A DNA stretch of 64,000 nucleotides from Firmicutes bacterium UBA5493 (GCA_002424045.1 DIPH01000008.1:36713-100712); one strand, 5' to 3'. Positions 26,566 to 34,727 are shown, counted from the stretch's first letter. The notes: generated by a model not told the origin, from the letters alone. Translations and numbers: made by a program.

Positions 26566-27474
26566 TTACATAAAGGATATGTCTTCTCCGCCCGACCTAG
26601 TTACCCGTAGCTGAATGATGGTGAAGACCAAGATAACCACGAATAGCACATAGGACATGGCCGAAGCATAGCCCATATCAAAGAAACGAAAAGCGTTCTG
26701 GTAAATATACATCCCGTAAACACGGCTGGCATCGCCGGGGCCCCCATTTGTCATTACAAAAGGTTCTGCAAATACCTGGAAGGCCCCAATGCTAGACATG
26801 ACGCCAATAAAGAAGAGCGAGGGGGTTATTAGAGGTAGCGTCACAGACCAGAACATCCGCCAGTTACTGGCACCATCGATGCGAGCAGCCTCATAGTACA
26901 CGGAAGGTATGGCCTTTAAGCCAGCCAAGAAGATAACGGCATTATACCCCATCCCTTTCCAAATGGACATGATGGCTATGGAAGGCATGACCATGGTCTC
27001 GCTCGTAAGCCAGTCTACAGTGGGCAAACCAACAACGCTGAGGAGATAGTTAAACAGACCAATATCCGTATTGTAGAGCCAACGCCAAATGACGGAGACC
27101 GTTACCAAGGACATGACTTGGGGAATGAAGACAGCTGACCGAAAAATGGTTATGCCTCGCATAGCCCGGTTCATAAGCAAAGCGAGCATTAACCCTATAA
27201 CGATCCCACCTGGTACAGTCAGAACTACGTAGTATAAGGTTTTCCCCATGGTTCTCCAAAAAAAGGGATCCCACGTAAATAGGTCTTTGTAATTGGCCAG
27301 GCCCACCCATTGAGCGGGCGAGAAAAGATTCCAATCCGTAAAACTCATAAAGAACGCAAACAAGATCGGATAGATCGTAAAAGCTATAAGTCCTCCAAAA
27401 TTCGGTAATAAGAAAAGATAGGCCGGTCCGTATTTCTTGATCGCCCGTAAGAATTGCCTAGATCGATGTTTCAT
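26566..27474 (-). CDS. Sugar ABC transporter permease, MalF type (importer 3)
   Basis: 302 residues from ATG 27474 (a GTG at 27477 is also possible) eight bases after GAGGAGGG. Six membrane helices, EAA loop YEAARIDGASNWRMFWSVTL (about 199-218). Separated from its binding-protein gene by a 17-bp hairpin. Confidence 0.92.
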   Translation of the reverse strand: MKHRSRQFLRAIKKYGPAYLFLLPNFGGLIAFTIYPILFAFFMSFTDWNLFSPAQWVGLANYKDLFTWDPFFWRTMGKTLYYVVLTVPGGIVIGLMLALLMNRAMRGITIFRSAVFIPQVMSLVTVSVIWRWLYNTDIGLFNYLLSVVGLPTVDWLTSETMVMPSIAIMSIWKGMGYNAVIFLAGLKAIPSVYYEAARIDGASNWRMFWSVTLPLITPSLFFIGVMSSIGAFQVFAEPFVMTNGGPGDASRVYGMYIYQNAFRFFDMGYASAMSYVLFVVILVFTIIQLRVTRSGGEDISFM

Positions 27475-27496
27475 CACAGCAGCCCTCCTCTTTGGG

Positions 27497-27534
27497 AACG
27501 AATACTTGCACTATTACTAGTGCAAGTATTCGTT
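27497..27534 (-). terminator. Intercistronic hairpin after the importer 3 binding-protein gene
   Basis: The strongest of the three importer hairpins: a perfect 17-bp stem (27497-27513 with 27518-27534) and 4-nt loop TTAC, nine bases past the binding-protein stop. Position conserved, sequence not. No T-tract on the minus strand. Confidence 0.8.
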
Positions 27535-27543
27535 AATCTAGAA

Positions 27544-28863
27544 CTATCTTACCCGCCGCAATGCAGCATTGTTTTCGGCTTCAATTAAAGGAAGAACCTC
27601 GCTAGCTGGTTTAATGCCGCGGAATACATCATCAAACAGACGAACCCAAGCCTCGTTAATGCGTCCCCATTCTGGTGAGAGGGGCATTGGTTTGGCGTGT
27701 GCTGCGGTGTCGGTAAAGACAATTGCATTATCTGGTTCGAACTCGCTCTTGGCGAACACGTTCTCCGAAACAGACTTCATAACTGGTGTAAACAGCCCCG
27801 TGCTGGCAATGACTTCTTGCCCGCGGGGACCTGTCATGAACTTTACAAATTCCCATGCCTCTTTAGGATGCTTGGTAGCTGCGGCAATGGCCAAGCCTGT
27901 TCCGCCCACTTCTGAACGAATATTAGCGTCGTGACCCTTCGGTCCAATGGGGAACGGAGCAACGTCATAATCCAAGCCTTTTTCTGCCTTAGCAGAATTG
28001 AAGAGTGGAACAAACCAGTGTCCAACAGTTCCCATACCAATTTTGCCATCAGCGAACATGTCATGGTTTGTCTGAACCTGGGATTGAACATTGGATGGAG
28101 CAACGCGATGGACGTTGATCAGGTCAGCGTAGAATTGCACTGCTTCGACGGACTCTGGAGTATTAATCGTGCTTCGGGTTGGGTTGACTCCCCGATCAAA
28201 CCACTCTGCGCCATTGGTGAAGGACCAGACCATGGCTGTCAACGGGGGATCCCACATGTCAGCATAACCAAACTGAGTAACACGGCCGTTTTCATCAACC
28301 TTGGTCAGAGCCTTGGCATACTCCAAGAACACATCCCATGTCCAGGTCATGTCATCGAAGGTGTTTGGGGGGAACTCTAAGCCAGCTTCTCTAAACAGGG
28401 TCTTGTTGTAGAACAGAACGATACCTGTATTCTGTTCTGGCATGGCAACGTGTTTACCGTCCCAGTTAAACATATCGAGATAGGTCTGATAATAGTCATC
28501 CTTATAATCCTGGAATTCGGGGTCATTTTCCATTAGGGGACCTAAGTCTAAGTACATGTTTTGCATGGCATAAGCTGGATAGTTTAACTCCCAGGCCATG
28601 GTGACATCTGGTGGGTTGCCGCCAGCAAACATGGTCAAAATCGCGTCTTGGGCGACTCCGGGTGGGATTTCAGCTTGAATCTTAATATTGGGATGCAGGC
28701 GTTCAAATTCCGCGATCAACTGTTCACGTACCGCTGCTTCCTCGCGGTTGGCACCGAAGGTATAGCGTAGGGTAACAACATCACCTTGAGCAAATACATT
28801 AACACTGGACGCTAATACTAACACCAATAGCGCAAGAGCAATAAGGTTGAATCTACGTTTCAT
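27544..28863 (-). CDS. Sugar ABC transporter solute-binding protein (importer 3)
   Basis: 439 residues. Signal peptide about 1-25 (RRFNLIALALLVLVLASSVNV, cut near FAQG), no lipobox. Mature part is a cluster B binding protein (LIAEFERLHPNIKIQAEIPP, GTVGHWFVPLF, AWEFVKFMTGPRGQEV). First gene of the importer 3-DUF6259-rbsK2-GH172A-isomerase operon, behind a strong promoter (29099-29127) with two LacI-type operators in the leader. Confidence 0.93.
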   Translation of the reverse strand: MKRRFNLIALALLVLVLASSVNVFAQGDVVTLRYTFGANREEAAVREQLIAEFERLHPNIKIQAEIPPGVAQDAILTMFAGGNPPDVTMAWELNYPAYAMQNMYLDLGPLMENDPEFQDYKDDYYQTYLDMFNWDGKHVAMPEQNTGIVLFYNKTLFREAGLEFPPNTFDDMTWTWDVFLEYAKALTKVDENGRVTQFGYADMWDPPLTAMVWSFTNGAEWFDRGVNPTRSTINTPESVEAVQFYADLINVHRVAPSNVQSQVQTNHDMFADGKIGMGTVGHWFVPLFNSAKAEKGLDYDVAPFPIGPKGHDANIRSEVGGTGLAIAAATKHPKEAWEFVKFMTGPRGQEVIASTGLFTPVMKSVSENVFAKSEFEPDNAIVFTDTAAHAKPMPLSPEWGRINEAWVRLFDDVFRGIKPASEVLPLIEAENNAALRRVR

Positions 28864-28977
28864 GGATTTTCCTCCTCACAAGAAATAGCCAAGCATGTAG
28901 TATTTAAAACCGTCGCTCAACACACCTCTTAGGTCCAACACCACCACCCTTCACATCGGCAAACCAACACGTCCCGA

Positions 28978-28989
28978 GTAATCGTTTAC
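28978..28989. promoter_or_regulatory. LacI-type operator O2 of the importer 3 operon
   Basis: GTAATCGTTTAC, 115 bp before the binding-protein start and about 100 bp past the predicted start of transcription. Near-palindromic, reverse complement of the copies at 20636 and 29042. Confidence 0.8.
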
Positions 28990-29041
28990 ATCGCAGTGAA
29001 AAAAGAGCGACTAGCATTTTTCTCAAGTAACGCTGCGTAAA

Positions 29042-29053
29042 GTAAACGATTAC
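29042..29053. promoter_or_regulatory. LacI-type operator O1 of the importer 3 operon
   Basis: GTAAACGATTAC, about 40 bp downstream of the predicted transcription start and 64 bp from O2. The spacing would allow two-site binding with looping. Downstream placement suggests a roadblock mode of repression. Confidence 0.8.
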
Positions 29054-29098
29054 ATTCCCACCTAAATAAAAACGCGAGTCAACTAACTTTCTATTAAT

Positions 29099-29127
29099 AC
29101 TATAAGCATGTTGTTAATCTTTGTCAA
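29099..29127 (-). promoter_or_regulatory. Sigma-70-type promoter of the importer 3 operon
   Basis: On the minus strand: TTGACA (29127-29122), 17-bp spacer, TATAGT (29104-29099). The leader to the binding-protein start is about 230 nt and, apart from the two operators (28978, 29042), I see no further elements in it. Confidence 0.8.
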
Positions 29128-29184
29128 CCTTTCTGAGCTAGTTTTTTAGTTTTTGTTGTCTATGTTTTATTTTTTCGCTCCCCA

Positions 29185-29391
29185 TCAACTCATCTCGATG
29201 ATGATCTTGGGTTGAAGCGCAAGGGCCCTGGCAATTCCAATGCGTTGCCGCTGACCTCCACTGAATTCATGGGGATAGCGGCGCATGTAATAGGTTCGCA
29301 GACCGACATCGGTCAAGAGTTTCGCCACCCGCTCTTCCCTTTGCTTGCGATCGCGCATCCCGTAGATATTGAGGGAATCACCGATAATGTC
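29185..29391 (-). pseudogene. Fragment of an OppF/DppF-type ABC ATPase gene
   Basis: About 68 codons encode the middle of an oligopeptide-type ABC ATPase: LLTDVGLRTYYMRRYPHEFS, then the signature SGGQRQRIGIARALALQPKI, ending at a TGA (29185-29187) just before Walker B. No Walker A or start codon is present. It lies between GH172 copy B and the importer 3 promoter and shows that another transporter was once there. Confidence 0.88.
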
Positions 29392-29470
29392 ACCGACTAC
29401 TACCCATCAGCATATTGGCGGCAATGGAGCTTCCGCGCTGAACACTCGAGTTGGATGTCGATCTTTTCAC
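29390..29470 (-). other. Orphan 26-codon frame with a strong ribosome site
   Basis: GTG at 29470 is preceded by AAGAGGAGG. The frame (VKRSTSNSSVQRGSSIAANM and on) ends at a TGA at 29390, at the edge of the oppF-like fragment. Most likely the surviving start of a deleted gene. From 29471 to 29598 (towards GH172 copy B) I see nothing identifiable. Confidence 0.4.
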
Positions 29471-29598
29471 AGAAAATCCTCCTCTTTATATTAAGTTCCC
29501 ATCAACACCAGTTCGAGCTAACCCCTCCCTTCCCGATTGCCTAACCGACTTTGACATCGTCCAAACGACTGTAAAGAACTCAAAAGCGTGCGCATATC

Positions 29599-30675
29599 TT
29601 ATATTACTTCTAGACCATTATTGTCCGGAAGCTGAGGAAACGATTTATGTGGTTCCTGTTGGTACCAAAAGACAGTGGAGGCAACATCATCCTGAAGGGG
29701 CAAGTAACGACCTCCCGAACGCCATCCCAAAGCTTGGATTGTTACCCTTAAGTCCTGCTCGAAACGGATGGGATCAAGTACATGCCAGCGATACATGCCA
29801 AATCGTTGCTGACTGCGATATAATCCATCGGGCTTGATCACCTGTGGCAATCCTAGAAACGGGGTGGAGTATATACCATACTCCCCTTGGGGATATTCGA
29901 AGTTCCAGGCGCCGCCGAAGTAATCCTCCGTTCCTGTGCCGCAGATCGTGGGAAACTCCCGATCACCGTCGAGGTAGAACTTGATTTCACCTTCGCCCCA
30001 CCATCCTGTGTTGTTGACACCCCAGGCGATATATGTGCCAACATAATGACCATGGCCTTCGACCCCGTCAATTAAGGTGTGAACATCTTTGTATGGTAAG
30101 GGATTGCTTCTCCTGAATTGGGCATGAAAATAGGCGGCCTGCTCAGGGACACCTACCAAAGAATAATCGATCTGGTAGTACAAGACAGCCCTTTCGTCAC
30201 TGATATTTTCCACTTCAAACCTAGCTGATTTCCTGAAGGGCATTTCCCAATACGAATTCATGCCACCGGCGGGGTTGACAGCTATGGGCAAGGAATTCAC
30301 GTTGCAGCGTTCTCCCCAACCATTACAGAAGAAGTCACCGATGGGTGTTTCTACCGAAGCCTCAAGCTCATCATCCCAATAAATACGAAAAATTAGATGG
30401 CGCCATTGTGGCGGAAAGCACGTTAACCAAATGTGTTGGATCACCCCAGGTCCTGTAATGGTACCGAGTGTAAAAGTTTTTTGCGGTTCGATAAATACGG
30501 AAGGGGAGACCTTCCATCCCTGGCCTAGTTCACGGGCGCACTCTTTACCCGTGCCCTCTGTGGCCATGCCGCCTTTTCCCTTTTCCCCTGTAAAGTTTTC
30601 TGGGCTAATAGAGCGGCTTTTCGCCTTCGACAAGATTGAAAGATTACTCATTCCAAACCCATTGAATGCCTTCAT
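29599..30675 (-). CDS. GH172 (DUF2961) family glycoside hydrolase, copy B
   Basis: 358 residues, no signal peptide. Same landmarks as copy A: ITGPGVIQHIWLTCFP (about 73-88), RIYWDDELEASVETPIGDFF (about 99-118), FYLDGDREFPTICGTGTEDY (about 231-250), then FGGAWNF. Sequence clearly diverged from copy A, so probably a different linkage or product. ATG start after AGGGAGG. A single-gene unit downstream of lacI, with promoter 30814-30842 and two operators in its leader. Carries the family's trimer-forming beta-sandwich; activity on D-arabinofuranosides or fructofuranosides is inferred from the family. Confidence 0.88.
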   Translation of the reverse strand: MKAFNGFGMSNLSILSKAKSRSISPENFTGEKGKGGMATEGTGKECARELGQGWKVSPSVFIEPQKTFTLGTITGPGVIQHIWLTCFPPQWRHLIFRIYWDDELEASVETPIGDFFCNGWGERCNVNSLPIAVNPAGGMNSYWEMPFRKSARFEVENISDERAVLYYQIDYSLVGVPEQAAYFHAQFRRSNPLPYKDVHTLIDGVEGHGHYVGTYIAWGVNNTGWWGEGEIKFYLDGDREFPTICGTGTEDYFGGAWNFEYPQGEYGIYSTPFLGLPQVIKPDGLYRSQQRFGMYRWHVLDPIRFEQDLRVTIQALGWRSGGRYLPLQDDVASTVFWYQQEPHKSFPQLPDNNGLEVI

Positions 30676-30705
30676 CGCAAGTCCTCCCTGGCAAAGTTCT
30701 CGAAA

Positions 30706-30717
30706 GTAATCGTTTAC
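30706..30717. promoter_or_regulatory. LacI-type operator proximal to GH172 copy B
   Basis: GTAATCGTTTAC, 31 bp upstream of the GH172 start and about 90 bp into its predicted transcript. Identical to the site at 28978. Confidence 0.8.
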
Positions 30718-30755
30718 ATGGAATAAAAAAATGCATGTACAGTGGCATCGTCTTT

Positions 30756-30781
30756 GTAGTCATTTACAGTTTCATGTAAAA
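30756..30781. promoter_or_regulatory. Degenerate LacI-type operator with extended element
   Basis: GTAGTCATTTAC is a weakened form of the operator. It continues with AGTTTCATGTAAAA, matching the AGTTTCAGGTGAAA that follows the operator at 20636. TTTACA and TGTAAA also form their own inverted repeat here (30763-30780). Confidence 0.6.
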
Positions 30782-30810
30782 TAAAACGCCGAGTCAATAA
30801 CCGACTCGGC
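30781..30810 (-). terminator. Intrinsic terminator of lacI (also in the GH172 B leader)
   Basis: Minus-strand GCCGAGTC, 7-nt loop, GACTCGGC (30788-30810) followed by GTTTTATTTT. It lies 45 bp past the lacI stop. The GH172 B promoter sits between them, so the hairpin would also fall at the very 5' end of the GH172 transcript. Confidence 0.85.
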
Positions 30811-30813
30811 CAA

Positions 30814-30842
30814 AGTATAAATAACTATTTTATTTTTGTCAA
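30814..30842 (-). promoter_or_regulatory. Sigma-70-type promoter of GH172 copy B
   Basis: TTGACA (30842-30837), 17-bp spacer, TATACT (30819-30814), near-consensus. The predicted start of transcription (about 30807) falls inside the GCCGAGTC hairpin. Confidence 0.8.
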
Positions 30843-30854
30843 CTATTGTAAATT

Positions 30855-31859
30855 TCATTTGACTGTGATGCCCAGTTGTTGCTTTACCACATGGGAAACG
30901 ACCTCGGCATGACGATCCTCAAGTCTCCGTTGTACCACCCTCCCCGTGAGTTTCCCTAGAGTGCGGGGTTCTTGTTCCACATACCTTAGGGAACTGCCAA
31001 ACAAGAGATAGTTCTCAATGGCACCATAGGAGCCGGCCACAATGTCTTTCCCGATCACAAAACCGTGCTTAATCAATTTAGAAATGGCACCCACGGCCAT
31101 GAGGTTGTTCAGGGCGATGATCGCCTCAGGAGCATCTTCTTGTAGAAAATGTTCAACAGCCCGTTCTCCCGATTCTAGTGTGAAATCACCGAAGTATTCC
31201 CTAACGGCTAGTCTAGGCGCATGCTGCCTGATTGCAGCCATGCAGCCCGAGGCCCTTTGATAAGCTGTACTTGCGCTCATGGGACCGTGAATAATTCCCA
31301 AGGACTTGATACCTAGGTTGATCATAGACTGGGCTAACTCATAGGCGGACCAGAAGTTATCTTCGACGACCGAGTCCATCACATTGGCTAAAGATTCAGG
31401 CAGGCGGTCTATCAATACCACGGGAATGCCCTTTTCATCAATTGTCCGAATGACCTCATCATTTCCCCCTGCTGTAGCTAGAACCAGACAATCAATGCGA
31501 TCTTCAGACAATACATTTAGAAGCTTTTTCTCCTTGTTGCTATCCTCGTCAGAGCTGGCCATAAGCAAACTAAAATCCAAGGCCATCACATCTTCAATGC
31601 CTTTGATGATCTGCATAAAATACGGGTTAGAAATGTCCGGTACCAAGATGCCAATGGCATTCGCTTTTCTCGTCTTCAGGGTTCGGGCAGCTGCATTAGG
31701 ATGATAGCCCAAAGTGGTCACGGCATGCTGCACCCGCTCCACGAGTTCATCTTTCACAGGTGAGCTCCCATTTAGAACCCGCGACACCGTAGCTGTAGAG
31801 ACACCGGCGTATCTTGCCACATCTTTAATTGTGATATTTCTTCGACCGCGTGCTGTCAC
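30855..31859 (-). CDS. LacI-family transcriptional repressor of the glycan locus
   Basis: 334 residues from GTG 31859 (AAAGGAG seven bases before). The N-terminal LacI helix-turn-helix (TIKDVARYAGVSTATVSRVL, about 10-29) and hinge (about 45-60) are followed by a periplasmic-binding-protein-like sensor (AIGILVPDISNPYFMQIIKG, about 69-88). Represses by binding GTAATCGATTAC-type sites; one lies in its own leader (31899-31910), others at GH172 B and importers 2 and 3. Effector probably a sugar or sugar phosphate made by the locus. Own promoter and terminator. Confidence 0.92.
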   Translation of the reverse strand: MTARGRRNITIKDVARYAGVSTATVSRVLNGSSPVKDELVERVQHAVTTLGYHPNAAARTLKTRKANAIGILVPDISNPYFMQIIKGIEDVMALDFSLLMASSDEDSNKEKKLLNVLSEDRIDCLVLATAGGNDEVIRTIDEKGIPVVLIDRLPESLANVMDSVVEDNFWSAYELAQSMINLGIKSLGIIHGPMSASTAYQRASGCMAAIRQHAPRLAVREYFGDFTLESGERAVEHFLQEDAPEAIIALNNLMAVGAISKLIKHGFVIGKDIVAGSYGAIENYLLFGSSLRYVEQEPRTLGKLTGRVVQRRLEDRHAEVVSHVVKQQLGITVK

Positions 31860-31898
31860 GTGAAAGCTCCTTTGCACCTGTCTGTCCGCCTGACAGGA

Positions 31899-31910
31899 GT
31901 AATCGATTAC
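31899..31910. promoter_or_regulatory. Perfectly palindromic LacI operator in the lacI leader
   Basis: GTAATCGATTAC is identical to its reverse complement and lies 40 bp upstream of the lacI GTG start, about 35 bp past the predicted transcription start. Points to autorepression and gives the best consensus for the regulon. Confidence 0.85.
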
Positions 31911-31948
31911 AATACAAGAGAAAGAGAGTGGTACTTGTCCTACATAGT

Positions 31949-31977
31949 ATCCTAAAGAATTATTTCCCCTTTGTCAA
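31949..31977 (-). promoter_or_regulatory. Promoter of lacI
   Basis: TTGACA (31977-31972), 17-bp spacer, TAGGAT (31954-31949) on the minus strand. Confidence 0.6.
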
Positions 31978-31984
31978 TATCTGC

Positions 31985-32214
31985 CACAGGCCGGGTTGAC
32001 CCAAGAAAGGGAGCCGAGTTATGTCAATTGCGGAGGAGTTCCCCGATGAGCACATCGCTATGGACCATGTAAGGGCAACGGCGAACAGCTTACGTTAGTG
32101 CCATTTCCCAAACGTCCCTCCTCCCTTCTCGTGGACCCGACCGGTGGAATATGCTATTCTTAAGGCGTGACAGCTAACCACGTGGACGGAAAGGCATTGA
32201 AGGGGGAGTCCGAA
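31985..32214. other. Intergenic region between lacI and the ABC exporter, with a short frame
   Basis: Holds a 25-codon plus-strand frame (32021-32098; ATG after AAAGGGAG) of unknown meaning. It also holds a possible promoter for the ABC exporter: TGGACC at about 32131, 17-bp spacer and TATTCT at about 32154. Nothing else is recognised. The short frame may be the start of a lost gene. Confidence 0.3.
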
Positions 32215-33108
32215 ATGGCAATTCTTAGAGTGAATCAGGTGACGAAAAAGTTTGGCCACTTTACTGCTTTGGACGGCATTGACATGGAAGTGCAGCACGG
32301 CGAAGTATATGGGTTTATTGGGCCCAATGGAGCAGGTAAGACCACCACCATTCGTATTCTACTAGGAATTCTCCAAGCCACCTCAGGTACGGCCCAGATT
32401 TTTGGCAAAGACGCTTGGAATGACGCAGTGGAAATTCACAAGCAGATTGCCTATGTCCCTGGTGATGTAAATTTGTGGTCCAATCTTACCGGGGGCGAAG
32501 TCATCGATTTGTTTGTTAAGCTCCGGGGCACAAATGCCAAAAATCGTAGGGAAGAGTTGATTCAGCGTTTTGATCTAGATCCCTCGAAAAAGTGTGGTAC
32601 ATATTCGAAAGGTAATCGCCAAAAGGTAGCCTTGATCGCCGCCTTTGCCTCCGATGCCGATTTGTACATTCTAGACGAACCAACATCCGGCCTTGATCCC
32701 TTAATGGAGCAAGTGTTTCAAGAATGCATTGGCGAGGTCAAGGAGGCAGGCAAGAGCGTCCTGCTCTCCAGCCACATCCTGTCCGAAGTAGAAAAACTCT
32801 GCGATAGAGTGAGCATTATTCGTCAAGGGAAGATAATCGAAAGTGGCACTCTCCAAGAGTTACGCCATCTCACCCGCACCCGCGTCAAAGTGGATACGGC
32901 CAAACCCGTAGCAAATCTAGACCAAGTTGAGGGTATCCACAACCTAAAAACTCTGGATCGGGGAGTTGTATTTCACGTTGATACCGACAAAATTGGATCT
33001 GTGATCAAGTACGTTAGTGACTATGGAATCCTGGCCCTAGAGAGTACACCACCCACCTTGGAGGATCTGTTCATCCACCATTACCGGGATAAGGGAGGTG
33101 GAAGGTAA
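32215..33108 (+). CDS. ABC exporter ATP-binding protein
   Basis: 297 residues from ATG 32215 (AAGGGGGAG upstream). Walker A GPNGAGKTT at about 39-47, signature-like YSKGNRQKVALIA at about 133-145, Walker B LYILDEPTSGLDP at about 153-165, H-loop SSHIL at about 186-190, then an accessory C-terminal domain. The non-canonical signature (SKGNRQK) is usual in this exporter subgroup. Overlaps the permease start by one base (TAATG at 33106-33110). Energises drug or antibiotic-type export. Confidence 0.92.
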   Translation: MAILRVNQVTKKFGHFTALDGIDMEVQHGEVYGFIGPNGAGKTTTIRILLGILQATSGTAQIFGKDAWNDAVEIHKQIAYVPGDVNLWSNLTGGEVIDLFVKLRGTNAKNRREELIQRFDLDPSKKCGTYSKGNRQKVALIAAFASDADLYILDEPTSGLDPLMEQVFQECIGEVKEAGKSVLLSSHILSEVEKLCDRVSIIRQGKIIESGTLQELRHLTRTRVKVDTAKPVANLDQVEGIHNLKTLDRGVVFHVDTDKIGSVIKYVSDYGILALESTPPTLEDLFIHHYRDKGGGR

Positions 33109-34721
33109 TGGGAAGCGCAGCAGGTACACATTTCACAAATGTCGGCATCTTGGTGAGATTCATCTTGCGGCGTGATCGAGTGCGTATTCCTATTTGGATA
33201 TTATCCTTGGTTGGCATCTCCATTGCAGTCGCCTTAGCCTTTCCGGGACTCTACCCCCCAGGGCCAGAACGGGATATTCTTGCCGAGACGATGAAGAACC
33301 CAGCCATGACCTCCATGCTAGGGCCCGGATATGGACTGGATAATTATCACATTGGAGCTGCTATGGCCCATCAAATGCTGCTCTTCACGGCGGTGGCCGT
33401 AGCCATTATGAATATCCTCTTGGCCATTCGTCATACAAGGAGTGACGAAGAGGCAGGCCGCATTGAGGTGATTCGCTCCCTTCCCGTTGGTAAGCTCGCC
33501 AACTCTGGGGCCACCTTTTTCGTTTTAGTCATGGTCAACCTTGCCTTGGCCCTGGTCATGGGCGTAGGTTTAAGGGTACTTGGCCTGGAGGGTATGGACA
33601 TGGCAGGGTCTTTACTGTACGGTGCCGTCTTGGGTGTCACTGGGATTTTCTTTGCGGCCGTTACCATTTTCATTGCGCAGCTCACCGAGACCTCACGGGG
33701 TGCCCTGGGATTTTCCTTTACTTTTATGGGGCTAAGTTATCTTCTCCGGGCGGTAGGCGATCTTAGTAGCGAAGCCCTATCTCTCGTCTCGCCTTTAGGA
33801 CTGATTCTGCGAACAGAAGTCTATGTGAACGATCACTGGTGGCCAATACTTGTGATGTTGGCTGCCTCAGTTATCTTGATCATGTTTGCCTTTCGCCTGA
33901 ACACCATCCGCGATCTCGAGGCAGGTTTTGTTGCTGCCAAGCCAGGACCCAGCAAAGCCTCCCGCTTTTTGCTTAGTCCTTTGGGCTTAGCACTGCGGCT
34001 ACAGAAAACGACGATTATTAGCTGGGTCGTAGGCATGTTTGTTCTCGGGGTATCCTATGGTTCGGTTTATGGAGACATTGACGCCTTCTTCCAGACCAGT
34101 GACCTCTTTGAGCTACTCTTGCCGGGAACGGAAGGTTTCTCCCTTACAGACCAGTTCACAGCAACCTTGCTTGCGGTGATGGCTATGATTGGGATGATCC
34201 CAGTCTTATTGACAGTGCTCAAGCTTAAATCCGAAGAACAGGCGCATCGCACCGAGCATGTATTGGCCAGGGCGGTCTCCCGCAGGGAGATTTTAGGAAG
34301 CTACATATCTATAGCACTCCTTTTGGCCATAGTGATGCAAGTTGTATCGGTCCTCGGGCTCTGGTCAGCAGCTACAGCTGTTATGGATGAGCCATTTAAC
34401 TTGTCCTTAACCCTCAAAGGAGGCCTTAGTTATGTGCCCGTTATGTGGATCATGGTTGGCTTGGCAGCTCTTTTGATCGGGCTTGCACCTAGATTAACAG
34501 GCCTAATCTGGATCTGTTTAGCCTATACCTTCTTCATCATCTATTTCGGTGGACTACTCCAAGTGCCTGAGTGGCTCGGCAAACTGACACCCTTTGGTTA
34601 TGTTCCTGATGTACCTTTGGAGAAAATGGGTTTTCCTCTGACGCTGGCTTTGATCTTAGTGGCGTTCATCCTAACAGGACTGGGACTGAAGGGTTATGAG
34701 AAGCGAGATATTTACGGCTAA
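33108..34721 (+). CDS. Large ABC exporter permease (COG3559, antibiotic-export type)
   Basis: 537 residues with about twelve membrane helices arranged as two halves (about 20-270 and 290-530), so a single chain supplies both membrane domains. Resembles the 'exporter of polyketide antibiotics' permeases that follow an ABC ATPase gene. Substrate unknown, probably amphipathic toxins or antibiotics. Terminator 34728-34761 closes the two-gene operon. Confidence 0.85.
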   Translation: MGSAAGTHFTNVGILVRFILRRDRVRIPIWILSLVGISIAVALAFPGLYPPGPERDILAETMKNPAMTSMLGPGYGLDNYHIGAAMAHQMLLFTAVAVAIMNILLAIRHTRSDEEAGRIEVIRSLPVGKLANSGATFFVLVMVNLALALVMGVGLRVLGLEGMDMAGSLLYGAVLGVTGIFFAAVTIFIAQLTETSRGALGFSFTFMGLSYLLRAVGDLSSEALSLVSPLGLILRTEVYVNDHWWPILVMLAASVILIMFAFRLNTIRDLEAGFVAAKPGPSKASRFLLSPLGLALRLQKTTIISWVVGMFVLGVSYGSVYGDIDAFFQTSDLFELLLPGTEGFSLTDQFTATLLAVMAMIGMIPVLLTVLKLKSEEQAHRTEHVLARAVSRREILGSYISIALLLAIVMQVVSVLGLWSAATAVMDEPFNLSLTLKGGLSYVPVMWIMVGLAALLIGLAPRLTGLIWICLAYTFFIIYFGGLLQVPEWLGKLTPFGYVPDVPLEKMGFPLTLALILVAFILTGLGLKGYEKRDIYG

Positions 34722-34727
34722 ATTAAG

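Noticed and set aside
32046..32072. Eight-codon frame with GGAGGAG upstream (leader peptide?)
   Set aside because: Too short to judge, overlaps another short frame, no attenuator-like stems follow.
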